Below, piece after piece: positions 17,459 through 25,984 of a DNA stretch of 32,427 nucleotides. The notes under the pieces were generated by a model. The model worked only from the letters and a program-made list of their open reading frames with translations. It had not been told where the DNA came from and made no database searches. Made by a program: the position numbers and the translations under genes. The stretch covers positions 1 through 32,427 of the forward strand of contig WLPI01000008.1 in NCBI GenBank assembly GCA_009698845.1. Direction: 5' to 3'. Numbering within the stretch: position 1 is the first letter of the stretch; each line of letters begins with the position of its first letter. This DNA is from Actinomycetota bacterium (GTDB lineage: Bacteria > Actinomycetota > Actinomycetes > Nanopelagicales > Nanopelagicaceae).

Positions 17459-17724
17459 AGCTAGAAAGTAAGCGCCCCGACGAGCTAAAAAATGGATTGT
17501 CAGACCCCACCCGTAACATCCCTTGGATGCTGAACCTTTACCCGAGTAGTTCTCAACTTGATACCCACATCTGGCGACTTGATATTGATCGAAAAAGAAA
17601 CTTTATATACCAAGCCTGCTCATGCGGCTGGAAGAAAAGAGTCCGAGATTTCTACGGGGCTGCCTGCATGTACGACACTACTTATGAATGGATGAATCAT
17701 TTTGACTTCAAATCCGGTGATTAA
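17455..17724 (+). CDS. Hypothetical small protein with Cys cluster
   Basis: ORF starting with TTG overlapping upstream TGA; QACSCGWKKRVRDFYGAAC. True start uncertain (ATG at 17527 possible). Confidence 0.45.
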   Translation: MKLESKRPDELKNGLSDPTRNIPWMLNLYPSSSQLDTHIWRLDIDRKRNFIYQACSCGWKKRVRDFYGAACMYDTTYEWMNHFDFKSGD

Positions 17725-17781
17725 GAGTAAGCCCAGGTGCAGAAGGCTGAGACTTGAGCTGAAGTGATATCAGATGACGGG

Positions 17782-18444
17782 CTAATCTCTATTCTCGCTA
17801 AAAAGATCTATTGAGTTAGAAAGAGTCTTAAAAAGAGCAGTCATCGACGTTGCTCCTGGGTCTACATGGCCGATACTTCTTTCACCCTGATAACTGCCCC
17901 GACCTTTTCTAGCTTCCATTTGCGCCGTTTTTGCACATCCAAGTTCGGCGGCATGGTGCGCCTTAGCAAATGCTGCTTGCAGATCGTCTGAGTTTTTGAC
18001 ACTAGCAATAAGAGAAATTACCGCTGGATTTAGAGCATCAACTAATGTTTTATCACCTGGTTTTGCTCGACCCAGTTCCATAATCCCCTCGAGGGCAGAT
18101 TCAAATGCCTGTGACATGGTGTTCAAACTTGCAGTAGCTCTACTTGCTGCAATATCACTGAGCCGAAGAAACAATGTTCCGTAGATGGCTCCACTTGCAC
18201 CGCCAACTGAATTTATGATTGTCATCCCCACAGATTCAAAAAACTCGCCTAATGATTTAGATTGAGGCCCTTTGAAGGATTCTAGGAGTGCTTGAGCTCC
18301 GTTGGAGAGATTTGAACCGTGTTCACCATCACCGACTGCAGCGTCTAATTCGTTGAGGTAGTCTTCTATCTCTATCACAGCTTTGCAGAACTCAGTCAAC
18401 CAATTTTGTGCCATCGGTATTGTTACATCTGTAGTCATACTCAT
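17782..18444 (-). CDS. Dihydroxyacetone kinase-like ATP-binding subunit (DhaL-like)
   Basis: ELDAAVGDGEHGSNLSNG, GGASGAIYGT, GRGSYQGERSIGHVDPGATSM. Confidence 0.92.
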   Translation of the reverse strand: MSMTTDVTIPMAQNWLTEFCKAVIEIEDYLNELDAAVGDGEHGSNLSNGAQALLESFKGPQSKSLGEFFESVGMTIINSVGGASGAIYGTLFLRLSDIAASRATASLNTMSQAFESALEGIMELGRAKPGDKTLVDALNPAVISLIASVKNSDDLQAAFAKAHHAAELGCAKTAQMEARKGRGSYQGERSIGHVDPGATSMTALFKTLSNSIDLFSENRD

Positions 18445-19439
18445 TTACCCCATCTCAATGCTGGCGTGTCGACAGGTGAATCATAAAGTTCGAGCAATTC
18501 CTCATCCGCAACTAAGAACGTTGCAATCACTCCAAAGGAATCTAATGAAGTGATAAAATTACCAACAAGTGAGCGCACAACCTTTGTTTCAATACTTTCA
18601 AGCTTCTCTTGAATGAGTCCCGACAGGGTATAAAGTTCGATAGGTGGTGTTGAACCTAAGCCACTAAGTAGAAGAATAATCTTCTTGCCGATAGCTAGTT
18701 CAAGCTCCAACGCTGGTTGCTCGATTAAAATCTCGGCAATTTTGTCAGCAGAAACCATTTTTGACCTTGAGTGTCCACGATCACCTCCGATACCAACCCC
18801 GATATCAAATTCATCTTCTGGCATCTCAAAATTTGGATGACCGAGTTTAGGAGTTGTGCATGAGTTGAAGGCAACCCCGAAAGAGCGTGAGTTTGCAACT
18901 ACTTTTTTAGCTATTGAGGTTACTTGAGCTAAGTCATCTCCACGTTCTGCTGCAGCCCCAGCTATTTTTTCAACAAGAATTGTTCCACCGAGCCCACGAC
19001 GCCGATCAAACTGAGAAATTGGGAATGAACAATCATCATTTACAAGGACCTTGGATATTTCAATACCTTTGCGTTTCATGATTTCGGCAGATAGACCAAA
19101 ATTCATGACTTCCCCACCAAAGTTCTTGATTATATAGAGGACGCCCTTTCCACTATCTGCTCTTTCCGTGGCAGCCATGATTTGTGCTGGAACAGGGGAT
19201 GTGAAGATTTCTCCCGGGCACGCTGCGTCGAGACCGCCGAACCCGACATATCCACTATGCATCGGCTCGCAGCCTGAACCCCCACCGGATATCAGTCCAA
19301 CTTTCGGTTGAGTCGGAAGCATTTTTCTCTGGACAATTCGCGCTTCGGAATTGAACTCAATCACCTCAGGGTGAGCGGCCGCTAGGCCACGTAGATACCC
19401 AGTAACCACGGATTCAGGTGAATTCATTATTTTCTTCAT
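18441..19439 (-). CDS. Dihydroxyacetone kinase-like substrate subunit (DhaK-like) with altered active site
   Basis: VGLISGGGSGCEPMHSGYVGFGGLDAACPGEIFTSP, IIKNFGGEVMNF, RRGLGGTILVEKIAGAAAERG; start ATG 19439 preceded by GGAGG. ORF track start 19583 is upstream. Confidence 0.9.
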   Translation of the reverse strand: MKKIMNSPESVVTGYLRGLAAAHPEVIEFNSEARIVQRKMLPTQPKVGLISGGGSGCEPMHSGYVGFGGLDAACPGEIFTSPVPAQIMAATERADSGKGVLYIIKNFGGEVMNFGLSAEIMKRKGIEISKVLVNDDCSFPISQFDRRRGLGGTILVEKIAGAAAERGDDLAQVTSIAKKVVANSRSFGVAFNSCTTPKLGHPNFEMPEDEFDIGVGIGGDRGHSRSKMVSADKIAEILIEQPALELELAIGKKIILLLSGLGSTPPIELYTLSGLIQEKLESIETKVVRSLVGNFITSLDSFGVIATFLVADEELLELYDSPVDTPALRWGK

Positions 19440-19486
19440 CAACTTTCCTCCATAACGCCACGGCCAAAATTTCTCTGCAAACCCCC

Positions 19487-19514
19487 TTGACAGGGCGGGA
19501 TCTTCCCGTAGATT
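19487..19514 (+). promoter_or_regulatory. Putative sigma70-type promoter of the rbs-like importer operon
   Basis: TTGACA (19487-19492), 16-bp spacer, TAGATT (19509-19514), GGAGGAG before the 19573 ATG. Confidence 0.55.
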
Positions 19515-19516
19515 AG

Positions 19517-19530
19517 TGGTCTGAAGACCA
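19517..19530. promoter_or_regulatory. Putative operator in divergent dhaK/rbsA-like intergenic region
   Basis: Perfect palindrome TGGTCT-GA-AGACCA immediately downstream of the -10-like box. Confidence 0.55.
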
Positions 19531-19572
19531 GATGACAATAACTTCTGACCTGTTAAGACTGGAGGAGAAACC

Positions 19573-21177
19573 ATGCAGGACAATGCTTTTGCTGAAGTTT
19601 CCTCCCTAAAAGCGGGCTCTCAGATACTAAAAATGTCGCATATTTCAAAGAGATATCAGGGTGTTCAAGCTCTGGATAAAGTCGAATTGGATGTGCGAAG
19701 CGGCGAAATTCATGCGCTCCTGGGGGGCAACGGCGCTGGAAAGTCGACCCTGCTCAAGATTCTTTCTGGGCTCACTAACCCGGATGAGGGAACCATTTTT
19801 TTTCATGGTCAGCGAGTCGCAATTGAATCACCACGAAGTGCTCAAGAACTGGGTATTTCTATGATCCATCAAGAGCTCTCGATCATCCCCGACTTGAGTG
19901 TTCTTGAGAATATCTTCCTGGGCCAAGAGAGATTGATAACCCAACGTAAAAGCTGGAGTCCGTGGGTTAACCGCCGCGAGATGGCCGAAAAGGTCCGCAG
20001 CGTTGCCACCGAGTTTGGAATCACCGAAGAGGAGCTTTGGCGCCCTGCGGGCGAGTTCGGTGCATTGAAAAAGAGATCTATTGAGATTGTAAAAGCTCTC
20101 GTAGTCCGACCTAAAATCCTTATTCTTGACGAGCCAACGTCTGGTCTAGAAGAGCACGAAAAAGAATTACTTTTCGGACACATGCGAAGCCTTCAGCGCC
20201 TTGGCGTAGCACTCATTTGGGTTACACATCATTTAGATGAAGTATTTGGTCTTGCTGACACAGCAACAATCATGCGTGATGGCAAAAGCGTCGCTCAGAC
20301 TTCAATTGAGGGCATAAATCTTAATGACTTGATTTCGCTCATGTTTGGATCACAAGCAGCTGCTCTCATTGAGCAACCAAAAATTGACAGAACCGCAGGA
20401 AAGGCTGGAAGTAAGGAAAGGTTCAAGACTCTCGAAGTAGTGGGTTTCAAGCGAGAGGGAGTTCTAAAGGATATTTCTTTTGACCTCTGGGATGGTGAAA
20501 TTCTTGGCATTGCTGGATTAGCAGGCGCTGGGCGCACAGAGCTAATGAGAGCACTTATGGGAATAGACAAGCTTGATAGCGGATCAATAAATGTTTTTGG
20601 AAAAATTGGAAAAATTGGCCACCCAGAAAAAGCCTATGAACTCGGAATCGCCATGGTTCCAGAAGATCGAAAAGTTCTTGGCATACTCTCAGAATTCTCC
20701 ATCGAGAAGAGCATCTCAATATCTAAGTTGGTAAATGTATTGAAGAAGGGCTTTTTGAGCGCCAAGAAAGAGAAAGACTTGGCGTCAGAGTTTATCTCTA
20801 AGTTTTCAATCAAGACACCGAATTCTCGTGAGAAGATTCGTAATCTAAGTGGTGGAAACCAGCAAAAAGTAATCATTTCTCGATGTCTAAATACAAATCC
20901 AAGAATTTTGATTTTTGATGAACCCACACAGGGAATTGATATCGCCTCAAAAGTTGAAGTGCACAAGCTCATTCGTGAATTAGCAGCTGCCGGGAAATCA
21001 GTCATCGTAATTGCCTCTGAATTAAATGAATTAATTCGACTGAGTGATCGCATCATTATTCTCCGCGAAGGTTCAATTGTAGGCGAATTGGAATCTGTGC
21101 CTGAGAGAATTCAAATTAATGGGTACGAAGTAGTGGAACAAGACATCCTATATAAGAGTTCAAGAGTTAAAGTATGA
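19573..21177 (+). CDS. Sugar ABC transporter ATP-binding protein, two NBDs (RbsA/XylG/MglA type)
   Basis: NBD1 GGNGAGKSTLLK and ILILDEPTSGL; NBD2 AGLAGAGRTELMRALMG, LSGGNQQKVIISR, ILIFDEPTQGID. Confidence 0.94.
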   Translation: MQDNAFAEVSSLKAGSQILKMSHISKRYQGVQALDKVELDVRSGEIHALLGGNGAGKSTLLKILSGLTNPDEGTIFFHGQRVAIESPRSAQELGISMIHQELSIIPDLSVLENIFLGQERLITQRKSWSPWVNRREMAEKVRSVATEFGITEEELWRPAGEFGALKKRSIEIVKALVVRPKILILDEPTSGLEEHEKELLFGHMRSLQRLGVALIWVTHHLDEVFGLADTATIMRDGKSVAQTSIEGINLNDLISLMFGSQAAALIEQPKIDRTAGKAGSKERFKTLEVVGFKREGVLKDISFDLWDGEILGIAGLAGAGRTELMRALMGIDKLDSGSINVFGKIGKIGHPEKAYELGIAMVPEDRKVLGILSEFSIEKSISISKLVNVLKKGFLSAKKEKDLASEFISKFSIKTPNSREKIRNLSGGNQQKVIISRCLNTNPRILIFDEPTQGIDIASKVEVHKLIRELAAAGKSVIVIASELNELIRLSDRIIILREGSIVGELESVPERIQINGYEVVEQDILYKSSRVKV

Positions 21178-22193
21178 GAAATCAATCGAAGCTCTCTAAG
21201 ATAATTTCAATAGAAGGCGTCGTAATTCTCGCTGCCTTTGTTTTGATGGTCATTTTCTTCTCACTGAATGCTGATTCATTCCTAATTCCTGATTCGATTA
21301 GGTACTACATTAATGAAGCTGTGCCTATTTTTATCATTATTGTTGGATTAACATTTGTCATTATTGCCGGTGGGATTGATTTATCAATTGGATCTGTGCT
21401 CGGATTAAGTGCTGGTACATCATTAATGGTTTCTATGTGGGGATGGCCATTCTGGGTGGCTGTAATTGTTGGCGTGTTCACCGGACTTGCTTTTGGTCTC
21501 TTCAACGCTGTGATTATCACAATTTTCAAGGTCAATGACTTTATAGTTACCTTGGGAACGCTCTACATAGCAGCAGGGGCGCTAACTGTAATCACAGATA
21601 AGATTCAGCTGATTGGAACCAAAGACACTAACTTCCAACGTATTTCTGATATGAGTTTCTTGGGTCTCACAAGCTCTATCTGGTTTGCACTGGTAATTGT
21701 TGTGATATTCGAGTTGATTCTGCTCAAGTCACCTTTCGGTCGCAGAGTTTTTGCTACCGGTATCGGAGAAGTCCCTGCGCTCATTTCTGGAATCAACACC
21801 CAGCGGACTAAATTCGGAGCTTATTTGATATCTGGTGGCTTAGCTGGCTTCGGCGGGGTCCTTTTAGCATCCCACTTAAATTCCGTGCAATCGGGCTTGG
21901 CCGGAGGTTATGAACTCACAGCGATAGCAGGTGCAGTTCTTGGTGGCGTTTCGCTTGCGGGCGGAAGAGGCAGTGTATGGCGAGCAATTGTAGGAGCTCT
22001 ATTCCTGACAACACTAAATCAAGGTCTTCTGCTCATGGGAGTGAATCCACTGATTTTCCAAATTGTCACAGGCCTTTGCATCCTGGTCGGAGTTGTCGTA
22101 GATCGTGGAGTTTACAAATTTGCGCTTACTTTTTCGACTCAAACAAGAGAAGTAAATTCTCAGATTCTTGATCGTAAGAAGGTTTCATTATGA
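21174..22193 (+). CDS. RbsC-type sugar ABC permease
   Basis: IIAGGIDLSIGSVLGLSAG, NAVIITIFKVNDFIVTLGTLYIAAG, ELTAIAGAVLGGVSLAGGRGS; 4-bp overlap with upstream ATPase gene. Confidence 0.93.
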   Translation: MRNQSKLSKIISIEGVVILAAFVLMVIFFSLNADSFLIPDSIRYYINEAVPIFIIIVGLTFVIIAGGIDLSIGSVLGLSAGTSLMVSMWGWPFWVAVIVGVFTGLAFGLFNAVIITIFKVNDFIVTLGTLYIAAGALTVITDKIQLIGTKDTNFQRISDMSFLGLTSSIWFALVIVVIFELILLKSPFGRRVFATGIGEVPALISGINTQRTKFGAYLISGGLAGFGGVLLASHLNSVQSGLAGGYELTAIAGAVLGGVSLAGGRGSVWRAIVGALFLTTLNQGLLLMGVNPLIFQIVTGLCILVGVVVDRGVYKFALTFSTQTREVNSQILDRKKVSL

Positions 22194-23200
22194 AACTCAA
22201 TATCGCAGCAAGCAACTCATCAAAGTCCCTGCGGAATCGTATTTTACAAGATCCTTCATTTGGAATTGTTGCACTTCTTGCCGTGGCAATCCTTGCAATG
22301 ACAGTTCTGGAACCAAGCTTTGCAACAGGTGGAAATGTTACAAATATCATCAACGCCATGATGACTGTGAGCTTCTTGGCTATCGGAATGACAGTTGTAC
22401 TGATTGCAGGTGGTCTTGATCTTTCAGTAGGTTCGACAATGGCAGTAACTGCAGGTGTTGCCGGAAATTTCTTATCTTATGGAATGCCTATGGGTGTCGC
22501 CTTTTTGTGGGCGCTAGCTATCGGGATGGGAATTGGATTAATCAATGGGTTGATCATCACAAAGTTGGGGATCCCTGATTTCATAGCAACTTTGGCCACG
22601 CTAGGAATTGGACAGGGGGTAATTTTACTTTGGACCCAGGGTGTTCCAATTCTGGGATATATGAACGATGCCTATTACTACATCGGAGGACTGAAGAAGA
22701 TTGCTGGTCCGATATCTATTCCAATGATTGTTGTAGTGGTGATTTCTGTAGGGATGGCGATAATTCTGAAGCGGACTAAATTTGGACTTGAATTATACGC
22801 AGTTGGTAGCTCACCGATCTCAGCTCGAAATGCTGGAGTCAACGTAGATGCAATCAAGATTTCTGCCTATGCCATCAGCGGATTACTCGCTGCGATTGCA
22901 GGAATACATATTGCTGGTCGTACGACAACAGTTCCTCCACTAATTGGCAAAGGTTATGAGATAAGTGCGATTGCTGCTGCTGTTATTGGCGGAGCTTCAC
23001 TTCTAGGCGGCAAAGGAAGGGTGATTGGTGCACTACTTGGTGCGCTGACTCTGACTTTAACTCGGAACATTATTAATTTGATTGGAATTGAATCGAGTTG
23101 GCAAGCAATTGTGACTGGTTCAGTTCTGATTGGGGCTGTACTCGCTAATCGAGCGTCAAGTGAGTTTGGGCGCAAAACATTCAGGCGAGGGAAGAGCTGA
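22190..23200 (+). CDS. RbsC-type sugar ABC permease
   Basis: LIAGGLDLSVGSTMAVTAGVAG, GLIITKLGIPDFIATLATLGI, YEISAIAAAVIGGASLLGGKG; 4-bp overlap with first permease gene. Confidence 0.93.
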   Translation: MKLNIAASNSSKSLRNRILQDPSFGIVALLAVAILAMTVLEPSFATGGNVTNIINAMMTVSFLAIGMTVVLIAGGLDLSVGSTMAVTAGVAGNFLSYGMPMGVAFLWALAIGMGIGLINGLIITKLGIPDFIATLATLGIGQGVILLWTQGVPILGYMNDAYYYIGGLKKIAGPISIPMIVVVVISVGMAIILKRTKFGLELYAVGSSPISARNAGVNVDAIKISAYAISGLLAAIAGIHIAGRTTTVPPLIGKGYEISAIAAAVIGGASLLGGKGRVIGALLGALTLTLTRNIINLIGIESSWQAIVTGSVLIGAVLANRASSEFGRKTFRRGKS

Positions 23201-23215
23201 AGAGCAAAACATAGG

Positions 23216-23242
23216 TTTTGTTTAGTTATTTGCTAAACAAAA
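23216..23242 (+). repeat. Intercistronic hairpin between second permease and SBP gene
   Basis: TTTTGTTTAG-TTATTTG-CTAAACAAAA, perfect 10-bp arms, 7-nt loop. Confidence 0.5.
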
Positions 23243-23262
23243 ATCAGAGTAATCAACTGGGG

Positions 23263-23277
23263 TTAATCTGAGATTAA
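23263..23277. repeat. Short dyad upstream of Tat-SBP gene
   Basis: TTAATCT-G-AGATTAA perfect odd palindrome. Confidence 0.35.
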
Positions 23278-23295
23278 GTAGTTGGGGAGTATGGA

Positions 23296-24429
23296 ATGGA
23301 AGAAAAAGTGGGAATAGGGAGAGATACAGATTTCTCTCGTCGCTCAATACTACGTACCTCGGCACTAGCCGGCGCTGGAATTGGAGCAGCACAACTACTG
23401 GGTGCTTCTCCAGCAGTGGCATTAGGTGGAACAGCTAATGCAAAGCTAGATAAGGCAATCAAAGATATGGTTAAAGGACGCACAATAAAGGTTGGCTTCA
23501 CACCTCCTGTATTGTCTGAAAACTTTACACAGATTGAAAGTGCGGCTTGGCGCAAGATGGCTGAGTTTGAGAAGCGCTTTGGAGTCAAATGGGTTTGGGA
23601 ACGCCAAGCACCAGTTGGTGACTTCAACGCCGTTCAGGGAACTTTAGGAATTGTTCAGTCATGGATCAGTCGTCGATTTGATGCTATTGCAGTATGTACT
23701 GGTGCCAACTTCGCGACGGTACAAGATCTGTACAAGACCGCAAATTCAAAGGGACTTAAGGTTTTCCAGTTTAACCAACCTGCAGAGCTGTACCCAGAAT
23801 CTGACCTTGAGACAGTTTCGAATATCGGCTACGACAATCGTTGGCAGTCCGGTTACCTCGCTGGCACATACTTGGCAAAAGCCTTGGGCGGGAAAGGAAA
23901 AATCCTACAAATTTGGGGACCATCTGGTTCAGATTGGACTCGCGGCCGTAGGATTGGATTCGACAAAGCCCTTAAGGAGAACCCTGGTATTAAAGTTGTA
24001 GGGGAAGCCGATGGAGGATACGTTCGTGACAAGGGATTTACTGCAGCACAGGACCTCTTGACAAAGTATCCTGATGTGAACGCAATCTACGGCGAAAATG
24101 AGGAAATGGCACTCGGTGCGTCTCAAGCAATCGATGCAGCTGGCCTCAAGCACTGGAATGGAAAGACCGGTATTTTGACAATTGGCGCTGACGGTCTCAT
24201 TTCTGGATTTAAAAAAATCGCGGAAGGCAAGCTAACTGCCACAGTTGATATTGGCGGAATCGACCAGGGTCAAAATCTGATTGAAACCATTTTTGCAACT
24301 GTTGCACTCGGTCAGACTGTAACTCAAATTGTTAACAACCCAACACAGGTTGTGGATAAGTCAAATTACAAATGGCACCAGGCTTATGCGCAGTGGGCAC
24401 TTGACACACCACGTAAGTATGGCAAGTAA
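23296..24429 (+). CDS. Sugar-binding protein (Peripla_BP_4/RbsB-like) with Tat-type signal
   Basis: SRRSILRTSALAGAGIGAAQLLGASPAVA twin-Arg signal; DAIAVCTGANFATVQDLYKTANSKGLKVFQFNQP; SGYLAGTYLAKALGGKGKILQIWG. Confidence 0.9.
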   Translation: MEEKVGIGRDTDFSRRSILRTSALAGAGIGAAQLLGASPAVALGGTANAKLDKAIKDMVKGRTIKVGFTPPVLSENFTQIESAAWRKMAEFEKRFGVKWVWERQAPVGDFNAVQGTLGIVQSWISRRFDAIAVCTGANFATVQDLYKTANSKGLKVFQFNQPAELYPESDLETVSNIGYDNRWQSGYLAGTYLAKALGGKGKILQIWGPSGSDWTRGRRIGFDKALKENPGIKVVGEADGGYVRDKGFTAAQDLLTKYPDVNAIYGENEEMALGASQAIDAAGLKHWNGKTGILTIGADGLISGFKKIAEGKLTATVDIGGIDQGQNLIETIFATVALGQTVTQIVNNPTQVVDKSNYKWHQAYAQWALDTPRKYGK

Positions 24430-24468
24430 CAGAACTTAACCTAAAAAATCGAATCCAAGGAGGCAAAA

Positions 24469-25212
24469 ATGGCGACAGAAAACAAGGGGGTCATCCCCGT
24501 AAAGCAATTGAAACTTTCTGATGCCGTCGCCGCACAACTTGAAAGCTTGATTCGATCAGGCCACTTTGGTGCCGAGGGTAAATTTCCTTCCGAACGCGAT
24601 TTAGCAGAACAGTTCGGTGTCGGTCGCAGCAGTATGCGAGAAGCGATCAGTAAATTGGAAACCCTCGGCATCATTGTGCGCTCACATGGGGTCGGGACTT
24701 TTGTTCTAGATTCCAGTGAGCAATCTCAGATAAGTATGTCATTGCTGTCTGCAGGAGAAGTTACCGCTCTTGAACTATTCAATGTTCGTTACGCAGTTGA
24801 ACCTGATGGTGCCGCCATGGCCGCAAATCGTCGCACAGCTAAAGATATCCAGGAGCTGAAAGCAATCCTGAAGGAAGCAGCAGCGCCTGATATCTCTGCA
24901 AAGGATTTTGTGAAATTAGACTCTGAATTTCATAGTTTGATTGCCGAAGCAACTAGGAATCGTCTATTCATTCAGATCTATAAGCAGGTCGCCCCCCATC
25001 ACGTGATTTATTCAGAAAAAGTGATTTTAATTCAAAATCGCATGGCCCTTGCTCATCAAGGTCACCTTCGAATCCTGGAAGCCATCATCGCTCAAGATGA
25101 AAAACTTGCCAAGAAGGAAGCTTATGCCCACTTGAAATGGGCTGAAAAAGACCTAGTTAAAGAAATAAACAAGTTAGAAGAAAAGAAGTCAAAAAATAAG
25201 AAAAGCAAGTAA
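24469..25212 (+). CDS. GntR-family transcriptional regulator, FadR/FCD subfamily
   Basis: wHTH KFPSERDLAEQFGVGRSSMREAISKLETLGIIVRSHGVGTFV; FCD-like EFHSLIAEATRNRLFIQIYKQV; AAGGAGG upstream. Confidence 0.93.
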   Translation: MATENKGVIPVKQLKLSDAVAAQLESLIRSGHFGAEGKFPSERDLAEQFGVGRSSMREAISKLETLGIIVRSHGVGTFVLDSSEQSQISMSLLSAGEVTALELFNVRYAVEPDGAAMAANRRTAKDIQELKAILKEAAAPDISAKDFVKLDSEFHSLIAEATRNRLFIQIYKQVAPHHVIYSEKVILIQNRMALAHQGHLRILEAIIAQDEKLAKKEAYAHLKWAEKDLVKEINKLEEKKSKNKKSK

Positions 25213-25239
25213 TCATCTATCACTCAATAAGGAGAAAAA

Positions 25240-25935
25240 ATGTCATCACTAGATTTCACATATAAGAACATCGACAAGTACATCAACCGTTCGAACATGA
25301 TCGTTGACAAAATCGATCCAAAAAAGTCTCTTCTGCTCGTTCTTGATATGCAGCACGCCTGCGTAACACGAGGAGGAGCTATGTACATCCCAAGCATTGG
25401 CGGCGCTCCAGAGGGTGCAGATGTTGTTCAGCCAGTACTTAATGTCTTAAATGCTTGCCGCAAAGTTGGGATTCCAGTGGTCTGGTCAATGTGGGGCTTA
25501 CGTGAAGATGGCAAGGATGCAGGCTATGCAGATAAGAAGTGGGGCGTTGATTTGATGAACTTCCCAGGATCCTGGGGTCACGGTGGAGATGAATTAGATT
25601 CAAACCTTGTTCCGCTTCCAGGTGAGCCAATCATGAAGAAGCACCGCTTCTCATCATTCTACGGAACAGCGCTCAACGAATACATGAAGCGTGCAGGTGC
25701 TGACACACTGATTATCGCAGGTGTATCTACCGCAAATTGCATGCTCACAACTGCAATTGATGGAGCTAACCAAGATATCAAGGTAATTTGCTTGGCAGAT
25801 ACCACAAGTGCGATTCCAGCATCACTTGAGAACCAGCCTGATGGTTATGGACAGCATTGGGAAGCACTTCGAAACATTCAGGCAAATCACGGTGATGTTC
25901 GGCTAAGCACCGAGATTCTTCCACAGCTCGTCTAA
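25240..25935 (+). CDS. Isochorismatase-family cysteine hydrolase
   Basis: LLLVLDMQHACV (Asp), IMKKHRFSSFYGT (Lys), LIIAGVSTANCMLTTAIDG (Cys). Confidence 0.88.
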   Translation: MSSLDFTYKNIDKYINRSNMIVDKIDPKKSLLLVLDMQHACVTRGGAMYIPSIGGAPEGADVVQPVLNVLNACRKVGIPVVWSMWGLREDGKDAGYADKKWGVDLMNFPGSWGHGGDELDSNLVPLPGEPIMKKHRFSSFYGTALNEYMKRAGADTLIIAGVSTANCMLTTAIDGANQDIKVICLADTTSAIPASLENQPDGYGQHWEALRNIQANHGDVRLSTEILPQLV

Positions 25936-25984
25936 TAAGTAGCCAATTCACAACTCACTCAATAACAGTCGAAAGGAACGAAAC

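Noticed and set aside
19796-19803. T8 homopolymer inside the RbsA-like ATPase gene, possible phase-variable tract
   Set aside because: Eight T in an AT-biased genome is not long enough to argue phase variation, and the frame is intact.
20599-20616. Tandem 9-bp repeat GGAAAAATT x2 in the RbsA-like gene
   Set aside because: Encodes an in-frame GKIGKIG and is short; likely chance or minor slippage, no sign of function.
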